Assembly (NCBI GenBank): GCA_027946365.1
Contig: JAPEUQ010000008.1
Location: forward strand, 682,001 to 746,000
Direction: 5' to 3'
Source: Kalmusia sp. IMI 367209
Taxonomy: Eukaryota; Ascomycota; Dothideomycetes; Pleosporales; Didymosphaeriaceae
Length of the DNA: 64,000 nt
In this document: in pieces, positions 33,215-44,657 of the stretch
Layout of the letters: every line of letters begins with the position of its first letter
Position numbering within the stretch: position 1 is the stretch's first letter
Notes under the pieces: model-generated
What the model was told of the DNA's origin: nothing
The model's input: only the letters and a program-made list of their open reading frames with translations
Database searches by the model: none
Made by a program: the position numbers and the translations under genes

Positions 33215-35148
33215 CTAGTTATGCCTTGTGATTGGGAGAGAAAACCTCTTGTGACCGTCAATATACCAGTCGAGGAGTGCTCCTACTACCACCGCACCAA
33301 AGATGGGACCGGCATAATTCACTATGCACCAATTAGCAGGCTCCTAAATCTACTAAAGAATGCCTCCTTACTGTTGTCCTTGGTCACTGGCAAGAAATTT
33401 GGCAGCGGCATCCACGATACAACGTAGACAAGGTAGCATAGAGCGAAAATGTTGACTGGAATACCCAACGCGCCGAGCTTGAACGGGCCATACAACGGTT
33501 GCGGACCACGAAGCTTTCGAATAAGGACAAAGAGAATAGGAAAAAAGTACGAGACATGCAATGCCAGAGCTTGTAGCGAGATGAGTGCGTTGAAAGCGGT
33601 AGCGCTGGCGATATAGACCAAGGACAGGATTGTAACAATGAAGCCGATAAGGAGTAAGGCGTTGAGTGGTAACTTAAGAGTAGGATGAACCTATTGTAAG
33701 ATTAATGACTGTGAATATACAATTTGATGGAGCGCTAGAGCTCACATAGGCAAAGTAATCCGAGTATGGTAAGCCCTTGTCAACAGCGAAGGCCCACACT
33801 AACCGTGATACCGAAGCAAGCATATTAAACAGCGCAAAGAAGACGACGACGGCGATAAGCGATACCAGTGCGTTTGTTGCTGCTTTAGAGCCGGTGGCAT
33901 TATAGATAACATAGATTATAGGAAGCGGTGCGCCAGCTGGGATCTTATCGAGGGGCCCCATGTAGAAGAGAAGAACGACAACAAAAGCGAAGAGCATTAG
34001 AGCGTTCACAATGCATGCCAGTATAATACTTCGAGGGACTCGCGTGCGAGCTTTCACAACTTCGTCGCCTGAAAGCGGGATCAGCAAAAAAATGCTTCAG
34101 ATGAGAATCGCCCTCTTGACTTACTCATGTGAATCACACTGTCAAAACCGGTGACAGAAAATGTCACAGTCAAAAGACCAAGTCCCCAAGATACGCCAGA
34201 GTTGTTCCATCCGCTAACGTCACTGATTAACGTCTTAAACACAAAGCCTGAGCTGTTCCTCTCCCCATAGATGACAAGCACAACGATGAAAACGACGAAG
34301 AGGATAAGATGAATAATGCCGCCCGTAAGTTCGATGCTATTTAGGAATCTGCGAAACCATAGGTTGCAAAAGAATGGTAGGAAGATAGTAGCAATCATGA
34401 TAAGACTAATGTGCCATCGCTCAGGAACATATGACTCGTTGTTGAATATGGCAAGAGACGAGATGAGGTTGGACAAGATAGACGGTGGACCACTACAGGC
34501 AAAGCACCAGGCAGAGAGGGTAATCCATCCTAACAGACAATCAGCCTTGTGAGCCTATGACATGGTCAGGGACAGACCTTGTAGCAGGCCCCAAAAGCGT
34601 GGGGCTGCGGGAGCGAAACTGGCTGACCAGCGATATTGTGCTCCAACTGTGGGGTCGCTATGATTCATCGATTAGGTTTATCACGTCGGTCGATAAAAGT
34701 GTTGTTTATAAGGTCGAACGACTTTGCAGATGTCGTGGAGGATATAAAGGGCCAGCAGACTCACATAGAGGCCAACTCGGCCAGCGAAAATCCTACCGTG
34801 GACGCACCAAAGCTCGCCAAGATAGATCCATAGAACATGGATGACGGGCCACCGTTGGCTAAAGCGAATTGAAATGTGACAGCCAAGGACTCCCATGAGG
34901 CAAGAATTATAACGCCAAAGTTTACCACAGACGATAAATTGATATAGCGCTGAAGATAGAGTCACTAAAGATTCTAGCTCCCAAGAGAGCGATGCAAGAC
35001 AAACCTCAAGGGCCTGGGTGCTGGGTCTATGGCCCTCCGATAGCGCATCTGCCGGGGAGATCGTTTTCTCAGTGTTGCCAGACACGTGCTCATCTTCGTT
35101 CAGACCAGCTGTGATATGCAGGTCGGTGTCCTTATCTGACATTGTCAC
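33215..35148 (-). CDS. Amino-acid/GABA/choline-type permease (APC superfamily)
   Basis: Predicted plasma-membrane permease of about 510 residues and twelve helices. Exons read in order: N-terminal tail ending in SEGHRPSTQALE, then RYINLSSVVNFGVIILASWE and SLAVTFQFALANGGPSSMFY, FSLAELASI, DPTVGAQYRWSASFAP with FWGLLQGWITLSAWCF, a long exon ending DSVIHM, SDEVVKARTRVPRSI with NALMLFAFVVVLLFY, VHPTLKLPLNALLLIGF, and last NYAGPIFGAVVVGALLDWYI ending near PITRHN. The E-x-(I/M)-x-DPTVGAQYRW and DEVxxARxRVPRSI blocks are diagnostic of fungal Uga4/Hnm1-like permeases. All introns have GT..AG ends and no stop remains. The substrate is not determinable. Confidence 0.88.
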
Positions 35149-36086
35149 TTTGTGTGAGTAGTTTCGAAGTCTTCACGTTGTAATGTAGGAGTTGTGGAGT
35201 AGAACGTGAGTGAATTCGTGACGAAGGTGGCGCCAAGAAGTTTCCGGCAAACCTGCCCCTCCACCCCCGCCACGTTCAAAGAAGCATTGCAGATCAACGG
35301 TCACCAGCAATTGTTTCCGTGCATGCAACCGTAACAGGAACCACCGCATCTTAGGCTGCCGTTACACGTTCGAAATTCCGACTTCACCCTGGCAGTCGAA
35401 TGCTCGTGGGCGGTTCGGGCTTCTGTCCAGAGGTTGCTGATCTCATCGCTTCAGAGCTTCAGAGGTTGAAACAGCCCGGCGGCTAAATTCCGTGGTCGAC
35501 AGCAGGCAACCACTAGAAGACTATGGAGACACGGACGTTGCGAAGTTGCGCTTAGCACGCTTCATGTTTCATCTAGCCAACATTTTGTCACACAACCTGA
35601 ATAGAGCAGCTATTGCCTTATCTCACCCACCACCAGACTTGCTTGCATCTCGGCCCTATCATCAACCTTGCCTTTGTCTGAGCACGAGCCATTCGATACG
35701 AACCCCAATACTCCACATTGCTCCAAATTCTAGTCTTCTGCCTTCTCATCGGTCTGCTGTATAAGTTTGATTATTTACTCTGACCCAAGGAATTGTAGAA
35801 CCCCCTACACCACATTCTCATAATTCATAGAATTACTGTCTTAATTCTACTCACCGGTCTACTATCTAATGGAGAAGTTCCCTCTGATAGCTTTCGAGCT
35901 TGCTCACTCATCTAAAAGTGTCACGCCTATCATCGCTGCTCCCATGTTCTTAAAACGTCATTAACATCATTAGTGGAATTGTATGTTCTTAGCAGTTGTA
36001 TTCCTTCTTGCTCAGCCTGATGCGTTTGAGCTACATCCTAGATCATATCTGCCCAGCCCGCTTTCATTGAAACCTGGTGTAACGCA
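35149..36086. other. Intergenic, no supported gene
   Basis: A 90-codon plus-strand frame at 35492-35764 has no recognisable feature. Composition is ordinary. Confidence 0.4.
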
Positions 36087-36460
36087 GTGCGTCTGTTAGA
36101 ATGCGTTAGCGCGGAAGAATTTGTTTTGACAAAGGACCTAGTCGACGAGGATGACATTCCCTCTTATGCGATACTTTCCCATGCCTGAAAAGGCGGCGAA
36201 AAGGTCACCTTTAATGAGTTTAAGGATGGCACCGGAAGGAGCAAGGAGGTCTACAAGAAGATTCAATTTTGCGGGCAACAAGCTAGGCGTGATAGTTTGT
36301 GATACTTCTAGGTGAATACCTGCTGCATCGATAAATCAAGTGGCAGCAAGTTACAAGAGGCGATCGACTCGATGTTCCGCTGGTACAGCAATGCAGCTAC
36401 ATGTCACGTCTACCTCTCAGATGTTCTTTGGGAATCAGATCTGAAACAAAGCTAACAGTT
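36087..36460 (+). pseudogene. HET-domain gene fragment with RIP-like stops
   Basis: One frame reads VRLLECVSAEEF, DDIPSYAILSHA-stop, KGGEKVTFNEFKDG, then QARRDSL-stop-YF-stop-VNTCCIDKSSG and EAIDSMFRWYSNAATCHVYL. This is the classic start of a HET protein, in which SHTWG and FxYxWIDTCCIDK are expected. The in-frame stops are TGA at 36186-36188, TGA at 36300-36302 and TAG at 36309-36311; two of them sit where Trp codons belong, consistent with G-to-A changes. Only about 120 codons of similarity remain. The gene lies on the opposite strand from the adjacent ankyrin gene. Confidence 0.75.
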
Positions 36461-36799
36461 TACTCGAGGCTGAACACTTCACATCTTATGGATAATCCGA
36501 GATGACGTCGTTCATTTAACAAGCGGCTATGATTGATTTTTTATTACTAGCTACATGCCTATAGAGATGGCACTTGCAATTTTCTCAACTACCTAATAAT
36601 AGTCCTATATATGTTATGTTGTCAATTTACATGAATAGGGTATGATATTTGTGCTGCTTGGAGTTTCTTCTAAGAATCTCTGCCTTGTTGACTATGCCAA
36701 GATAGTAAGATTCTACACAGCGTGATCACGTGCACTAACGAGATGCAGGGCCCATTGAACTATTTTCTACGTTGCCACCAACACGACTTACATTTTTAT

Positions 36800-38970
36800 T
36801 TAATTAGTACCAACCTCCGTTGAGCTCTCTATGATGTTGACGTATTCCTTCAACAATGCTACAACATCAGCGTGGCCACCGTCTTTTGCCAGGCTGAGTG
36901 CTGTAATAACACCTTCATTTGCATCAACGTCCGCTCCCCGTTGAAGCAGCAACTGAGCGACTGCTTGGTGTTCTCGAGTCGCAGCAATATGCAGAGGAGT
37001 CCTTTTATTGATTGATCTCAGATCGAGAGCTACTCCATGCTCGATTAACAGCCTCACTATCTCAATGCTGTTTATGCTTGCTGCGATGCATAGTTGGGGC
37101 TCCCCTTTACAGCCCTTAGTCTCTCCGTCGGGGTTCGCACCATTCTTTAGAAGCGGCCTCACGATGTCCACACTTCCGTTGCTTGTCGCTGCTGCAAGTG
37201 GTGTTGTTCTCACGCTGATGTCGATTTCTAGCTCTTTGTCCTCCTCGCACGAGCATTTCATGGCCTCACAGCGTACGTTCACTTCTGCACCCTTCTCTAG
37301 TAGAAGCTTTGCAATATCGTCTTGACCGTGGAGTGCTGCTTTATACAGCGGCGTCCATCCCTCACCTTCATGAGTTGATACATCCGCACCCGCGTGCAAA
37401 AGCGCCTGTACGACATCAAGATGACCTTTCAAGATAGCCAGGTCGAGGGCAGTGTCACCAGCGTGGGTCTCGGCAGCAATGCTTGCTCCATGCTTCAACA
37501 GTAGATTGACGACTTCCAAGTGGCCATTGCACGCCGCAGTCAGCAGCGGCGTGAATCTATCATCCTTCGCAGCATCGATACTCGCTTGCTGCCTGGGCGA
37601 TAGGGTTGATCCGTCCTCAAACGCCTGCGTGAGACCGATCCCATCGCCTAGCAACATCTTCGCAAGCTCCAGATTGCCGTTTCGTGCTGCCATGAACAAT
37701 GGGCTTGCGCCATTCCTGAGACATGCTATCTGATCAGCTCCTTTCTCTAGAAGTAACCGGACGTCGTCATTATGACCTTGAGCTGATGCTAAGAAAAGGG
37801 GAGATTGATTGAATCCGTCGACAGACGAAACATCAATTCCATGCTGAAGGAGCAATCTCGTGATGGGATGATGATTACACTTTACTGCAAGATGTAGACA
37901 TGATTCGCCTTCGTTGGTTTTGTGGTTTACGTCCGCTCCAAGGGTGATCAGCCAATTAACGTAGCTAAATTTGCCTTTCCACGCTGCGACGTGTAGTAGC
38001 GTCCAGCCCTCCTCGTCCGAGGCTGCAATATCTGCCCCTCTCTCTACTAAACACTCGGCGATCTCGCGTTGGTCCTGCAACATGGCTTTTTCAAGCAGCT
38101 CCAGAAAGCGTCCTTTCGGTCCGAGCAATCTGGCTTTGTCGTGATCTAGAAGAATCTTTATTAGTTCCAGATGACCAAGCCGAATCATGTCTTTGAACGT
38201 CTCATCTTTGTCCGTTACGATGCCCAACTCGATCTCGTAGGACAGCAGAAGTTTGACCGTGGTCTCATGGGGATGACGAACATGCATCATGGCTATATGG
38301 AGAGGGGTAACCCGACCTCCATTTGTAGCTGTCAGGTCGGCGCCTCTTTCAACCAGAAACCTGACCACATTATCGTGGCCACTACTTGCAGCTAAATGGA
38401 GCATGGTGTCCCCATAATTGCTTTTGCGATCAATGACTTGGTCGTCTACGCCTAAAGCCTGCAAAATTTCCAGATGACCTTTGTGGGCGGCATAATGTAG
38501 AGCAGACCATTCCCTCTCCTCCAGTCGTCCTTTATCGGCCCCATGCTCAATCACAGTCTTGACTACAGGAAGGTGACCATACGCCGCGGCGGAGTGCAGC
38601 GGGTAGCTATAGTATGAGTGTGGTGCTGTGATTCGACCATTCGCATCTGCTCCGTTTTTTAGAAGAAGCATAGTAATCCCTTCATGTCCGTGCTCTATTG
38701 CAGCCAAGAATGCCTCCTGAATTGCAGTCTCGTGTAGGGTCAGGTTGCTGTTGTCGGTAAAGTAGCTCTGCACGATGTTTTCAACACCATTCTTCGCGGC
38801 CCACATTAGAGCTGAGCACTTCGAATGGCTGGCATTGAATTGGTAGAGATGGTTGATTGTTGCGAAGCAGATGCGTCTGTTGCTTTGCGCGAAAAATTCA
38901 TATCTCTTTCCGATGGGAGATGTTCGGCTATCGAAACAAGGAGCTCGTTTGGAAGATCTAGCAGTGACAT
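36800..38970 (-). CDS. F-box/ankyrin-repeat protein with a single-base frameshift
   Basis: Likely protein-interaction adaptor. The uninterrupted part (36800-38806, 668 codons from MWAAKNGVEN) is an array of about 17-18 ankyrin repeats (for example TPLHIAATREHQAVAQLLLQ and SALHYAAHKGHLEILQAL). Upstream, from an ATG at 38968-38970, the strand encodes MSLLDLPNELLVSIAEHLPS then ERDMN, a typical F-box N-terminus of fungal F-box/ankyrin proteins. It is one base out of frame with FFAQSNRRICF and HLYQFNASHSKCSALMWAAK, which continue into the repeats. The shift lies at a run of five A (38893-38897 on the plus strand). One more base there would join both parts. It is either a real frameshift or an assembly error. 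Without the F-box the protein could still begin at 38806. Confidence 0.8.
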
Positions 38971-41531
38971 AATTCTGTAAGCCCGATATCGTGGACAGAC
39001 ACCATACGATCCAACGATGCTTGACTATGGGTTGTATCTGTTATAACTGAATACTCGCTAGCGTGGGCGTGCAGTTGTTAAAACAAAACTTCCGTATGTT
39101 AACTTTTCTGGAGAAAGAGCACGCTGTTGGAATCGTCTCGGGGAAGTCTACAGCGAGACTGGATAAATATAGGGCGTGGGTGGGGTCCGCCTTGGTCTCG
39201 GACCGAGCGCTTACAATTAGATAGTAGAAAAAGCTAACTATATTAGACGTGGAAGTGAGATCTGTTAGGATCTAGCTTCCTATATAAGGCTAGACCCGCT
39301 TATAAGCCAACGACTCCGGCTTCTAGGACCTAACTCAGCCTTGTTACGTAATTATAGTCACGTTTCCTGAAGATTCGCACGAGGGCACGGACCTCTAAGA
39401 ATATCTAGGAATCTATTCTAGGGCGGTGAAAAGAATAAGATTTAATTCCATTTTTACTGTTAGGGATAAAAAATTATATATATTACTACGTTTAGTAGCA
39501 ATGACAACGGCAGGGAATATTATAGAGTAGTGAAAATGAGCAGCCTGTGTTATGATAGTGATGAGATATATCCTAAATTTCCCGGTTGGTGACTATGCCT
39601 AAGTCTCAGTCTAACACACGAGTAGCGTCTGAACCAAAGTCTATATCGCTGGCCATTGTCGACGTAACAGAGAAGGGTATGATGGGTGAGAAAATGTGCT
39701 CGGAAAGTTGGTCAGCAAGGATACGAAGAAAAATTAAGAGAAGGTAAAGAGGCGGAGTTGGAACGGGCCTGGAAGAGATGGATGTAGACATTTGAAATGC
39801 AAGGGTACGGATGCTTGAATGTTCCAAGCACTGCATTGGTTGATATGATTGAAGCGAAAGCGTAAGGCGTTGAGATGTTTTTGGCTCGATGTAGACGCAT
39901 GTTGTATACAAATATTTGGCTTGCATTTACCGCTACAGCTGTTATAACCTTGCTATGTGCCCATACCTGCATTGAGTCGACTTAGGAGGCGATGATACCG
40001 TAGTATTCTGGTTTCTTCTTTTGGCTATCGGCGTCAGTTGAACGCATACCACCAAAGGGAACCCTAGCTGAGAGCATTCTGAACGTGCAATCTGAAACCG
40101 CGATGCGAGACCATGGTAACTTAAGCATTGCTTGCAAATATTGGCAAGTTACAGTCCGCGCGCCACTTGGTGATCAAGTCGACGAGCTAGGAGAAGGCGT
40201 AGGTACTGGGCGGGAGATTGAAGAGAAGCGTGATGATACCGACGTACGCTGCGGGTTTCCATTTGCTCATGTTGATTGTTGCTTTCGTTTTGGACAAGTA
40301 ATAAAGTTTATGTGGAGGTGTGCTCATCGCATACGAGATCGATTCGTAGGAATGGTAGGTGCACGATAGGGAACGCCCCAGTAAGGTTTCGACTGGCAAA
40401 TTCGAATCGTAATAATTTATAGACTTCGGCTTATGGAGTTGTTCTGGACAGATTCTGGTAAATGGTTTGGGCAGGTTGCGGTATTGTGGTGTTCAGATTG
40501 TGGTGTTCAGGTTGTGGATCAGGCTGCGCACACTTCAGATTATGGCCGTAGCTCTAAATCATGGCTTCAGTGGGCAGGAGGATGTTTCCGCTGCGAAGGC
40601 GCATGGAAATTGACTGAGATTGGCTTTGAAATCGTCGCAAGAACCTATTCGCTACTTCCGTTTACGCGTAGGCGGAGGCGAGGGCAACTCTTCTTGCCAC
40701 GGCGATCAACACTCTCTCGGGCAGATTGGGTGCCAGCGCTCTTGAGCACGAAGCGCGTACTCTAAACCGGCTTTCCAATGGCCCCAAAACGTCGTTCAAG
40801 GATACCTGATGAACAATGGGAGAAGTTGAATCCCTCGATCGAACGAATTCTCCTCTAAGTTAGGACTTTTAAAATATAGATCATTTCAGGGTTTTACCTA
40901 TTTATAACCTATATATATAAGATTTAGTCAAATCCTCTGGGGTAGCTAGTCCTGAAGGGGTCTAAGGTTGGTTCTCGGGCAGGAGTAACGGTAGGGGAAG
41001 CTAGGTTCGGTTACGCAAATAAGTCGAGGTGCCTTATTATTATCGTTGTCGTGAGAAAATAAAGTAATAAGTAGTTGAAGTTCCAAATAATATGATGCTG
41101 ACTAGCTATTAAGTTAAACACGAGTGCTAAAGAGTGGGCACTCGGGTTCCTATATACTGGGCAGAGATAATAGTCTACTATCAGGCTAATAGTCAACGAG
41201 CGTAATAGTTAACGCGTGCGGTACTTAACTATCGGTCACATGACTTAGCGCTTGCGGCACAGCAGGTGGCCCACCTTGCTGACCGTCAGCCAATGGTAAC
41301 TAGGAAACCTGTGCACAGCCCCTTCCTGGTTTGAGACCTTAACAGATTTATAGGAAATTTCTTGCAATCATATTAGACTTGGGGGTCCTATAGCTATATT
41401 CCTTAATTATTCCACCAATTATTCGAATAAGTGCAAAATTACTACAGGGCTTGGGGGCCAGGAATTGAAGAAATCAAACATGCCTTTCCTGAATCTCTCT
41501 CTGAGCACTTGGTGTAGGTGTAGGAGGAACA
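38971..41531. other. Gene-poor stretch between the ankyrin and acetyltransferase genes
   Basis: 2.5 kb with only short frames lacking family motifs (39606-39972 minus, 40085-40369 plus, 40433-40765 plus). From 40855 to 41340 the sequence is AT-leaning with repeated TAATAGT(C/T) words (around 41168-41215), possibly an old repeat. No gene is supported. Confidence 0.4.
39268..39333. repeat. Small imperfect inverted repeat
   Basis: TTAGGATCTAG near 39269 pairs with CTAGGACCTAA near 39322 (10 of 11 positions). Could be a remnant of a small fold-back element; evidence is thin. Confidence 0.25.
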
Positions 41532-43114
41532 TCATGACTGGCTCGCAAGTTGGGCCAGCCACCTTTCCAGATCAGCCATGATGCGCTCCCCTAACATCGG
41601 ATCAACAGCGCAGTCCGGCCAGTTAGCGCTGACACACATTCCCCGACCAGCCACACTGATCGGGGCAAACTCGATGGCGGCAGCGGGGATCTCAGCGCTG
41701 AGGCCAAACTGCGCCCGATCGATCGACCACCTCTGGCCGTCATCGGACGTGTTGCCGTCTAGGACACCGACGTTGGTAACCAGCCACGTGAATTGGCGCG
41801 TCCTTTTCGCCATGTCCCTCATCGTCTTCTGCCAATCCGTGACGTACTTGAACACCCCTACCAGGTCGTTTCGCAGCCCGGCTTCCAGCTTGCGCACTAT
41901 GTCCAGCCGATTCTGTGCCGATACGGCCCAGAGCTCGCGTTGGAGGTCGGCGGACAGATCTCTTCCCTCGCTGCTATTAGCTGGCAACTTGGAACGGATT
42001 CGTGCCACTAGCTCTGTGTTGAATCTATGGGGTAACTGGGTCACGTAGTTGCTCACTGCTCTGTCGGACCGAACCCACGGAGCTTCTGGCGGAGCCGGAG
42101 GTAGATTCCGGCGGTGATCCATGATGGTAGAACTTTGAAATGCCGGGGCGACCGTGCTGTTGAGGTGTGATGAGAAGGCAATAAGCGCTAATCCGTTTAG
42201 CAGGCCGGTGATGGTAGTCTTGTTCTGTCGGCAGAGGGCTAGGATCGTAAGTAGAGATGCGTTATCCATGGAAAAGGCCCGGAATTGGGTTTTGTATGGA
42301 GAGGAGCGAATTGGGCACCAGGCTGCTTGAGATACGTCCCGATTAAGAAAACGAGGCCGAATTTCCTCCCAAAATACCTTGGTGAGGTACTTGAGATCTA
42401 ATGGAAGACTCTTCAAGCTCTCGATTGGGGTTGGAAGGAAAGGGGGCGCTTCAGGTAGTGTGAGGATATCGCCATCCAAGCTCATCCGCTCGTATGCTCC
42501 GTTCTCAGCATTATTGAGCATCTCGAGAAAGTCTTCATGGATTACCTTGGCGCCTGCACCGTCGAATTGTGGGTGATTCCAGGTGAGTAGAACCTCCATG
42601 ATAGGAGCATCCCCTTGCCGAATGATGGTAATTTTCCAGCCCGGCTGCTTAATGGAAAGGTCTGGGAAATGGTCATCGAGCTGAACGCGAAAGGTTTCCT
42701 GAACCGTTTGTTCAAAGTCCACATGCCCTCCAAGATAAATCCATTTTATATGTTGCGTTAAGTCGAGAGTCTGTAGCTGGATCCACAAAGGAGACTTTGA
42801 CGTGGCATTTATCATGCCGACTTGTAGCATCGGATGTCTCATAATGGTGTCCACGATAGCAATTTTGACTACCTCCTCCAGTTGGGTCCGCGACTCTACC
42901 GGTGCAAGATGTGGCGGAACTGCATAGCGACAAGAGAGAATAGTGCCACGGTACTGGTCCAATAGATACATAGCCAGTTGATACGTCTCACTTGACACGC
43001 GTTCGTTGGTTAGATGCCCCGAGATGCCACGCCAGATGCGATTATAGGTGCTTACTTGATTCCAAATTTGCGTAGCGCCATCGCCTCTGTGCCATGGTTA
43101 GAACTCTTTGCCAT
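41532..43114 (-). CDS. Alcohol acetyltransferase-like protein (AATase family)
   Basis: Predicted acyl-CoA-dependent O-acetyltransferase of the fungal AATase family (PF07247), possibly active on a secondary metabolite or alcohol. Exon 1 (43056-43114) reads MAKSSNHGTEAMALRKFGI; a 65-bp intron with a CTAAC branch-like site leads to NETYQLAMYLLDQYRGTILS in exon 2 (41532-42990), 505 residues in total. The HxxxD-type catalytic motif is present as LTWNHPQFDGAGAKVIHEDF. Further family-like blocks are TMRHPMLQVG-like (DTIMRHPMLQVGM), TITGLLNGLALIAF and RQFTWLVTNVGVLDG. The exon-1 choice follows the intron signals and the family's usual start shortly before the first conserved region. An isolated gene with no clear pathway partner nearby. 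Confidence 0.82.
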
Positions 43115-44657
43115 GGTTTGTTGCTGGCGCGGTAAATCAAGAAGAGACTGTGTAACGATTGTCAAATAGTTTGTTTGCTAGCTGATGAGATCAAGCTGAA
43201 TATATATTCAGAAGGATTTCCTGCTAAGCCTCGCAATCCGAGCTGTGGCCCCTAGAAACTAGCCCAGATAAGGATAGCGACGAGCTTGGGCCACTCCGCA
43301 TATAACATCAGCTCCTATCTAGTCTCCTTAAAATGTTACAGGGGGAGCTAATAAATACAAAATCGCTGCCAGAGCACGCATGTAATAGGCATCGTTGTGA
43401 ACAGCGAAATGGTTGTTTGCATACGTACGTATGGTAGAAACTTACTAACAAGCGTTGTTGTAACCACACTGGGACACCTAATCAAACCAATTAGAGACAA
43501 GGATTCGACCTGCTCGATGTTTAGCTTAGGCCGTGGATTTGATTGGTTCCTAATGCGGTTACAATAACTCTAATCAGTAAATTTGTGGGATAAATAAGGA
43601 TGGATGGTTATTCTCTACAAGTTTAATGGAGGGGAGGAGAAATTAGCCGGTGGTTTTATCCCTGAATCGAATTCACCTTTGGAGAAGTGGGAAGTGGGCT
43701 TTGGACTATCAATCTATGAATGGACATATATCTAATACCCAGGTGAATACCAAGTACCTGTGTCGCTAACTGCATGCTCACCATCCACACGTACGGACAA
43801 CAGGGAAACCATACCCCAAAGCAAGCCGGGAGACGGGAGTCGGGATGATACCCGACCGGCCAATGTTAAGGAGGGGCCACCCGATTATAATTTTCTTATG
43901 TATAGTCTAGATAGCTACAAGGACCCATGAACACACTAACGCGAGGGTGGAAAAACATTAGTACGCTTTTACCGTAGGATCTCACTGAAATTGTCAAACG
44001 CTAGCCGGGGTTAAATACACCAGAATATATAGCCTTTATGACTGTCTGTGCTGTCTGTGTAGGCGATTAGCATGTATTCTATTAGCTTATCGGCGCTGAA
44101 TCCTTCCCACCTTGCAGTATCGTTTGGCAATATGACTGAGATTATACGGTATATAAACTAAAGGTTTTTATACAAAATATCTGCTTGGTTATCAGATCTC
44201 TATATATTACAGTCGCAATAGTTCCCTCTACTCCATACACAAGTCCCTCTCGCTCGGTAGTGAAAATTTGTGATCTAGTCGTAGCAAAGCGAGCTCTTTT
44301 ATATTCTTGCCCAATGGGTGACTTACAGGCGGTGTCGAGATCCTTTTTCGCTCCGGCGAGGCACTGGCCACCTTTATCAAGGACGACATAATCCAACCGG
44401 AGCAGATCAAGTCACTGCCGACTATTCACCGCAATCTCGAGGAGGTTTTCAACGTCAAGCGCGCGTCTAAGGACTTTCACTGCTAGTCAGCGGTCCGGAT
44501 GACAGCTCCGTGGACATCTGCTCCGGGGCTGTTATGTCGATGAGCCGGAGCTCCTGTCACTGGGTTGAGATATTTTCAGTTTCAATGTTTCGGAACCTAC
44601 CATCGTCATGATAGGTCTACCTAGATTTTTAGGCGTTTTTGTGGTAGTGCTAAATAC
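43115..44657. other. Intergenic with one coding-like remnant
   Basis: Mostly AT-leaning non-coding sequence. At about 44340-44487 a GC-richer plus-strand frame reads ILFRSGEALATFIKDDIIQP and EQIKSLPTIHRNLEEVFNVK, ending at a stop after KDFHC. It looks like the tail of an old enzyme gene, but I cannot assign a family. The rest shows nothing. Confidence 0.35.

Noticed and set aside
39267..39400. Solo LTR starting TGTTAGGATC
   Set aside because: Only the 5' dinucleotide and a small inverted repeat suggest it; no matching end or target duplication found.
40433..40765. 110-codon plus-strand frame as a gene
   Set aside because: No homology signal, no intron pattern, arginine-rich tail typical of a chance frame.
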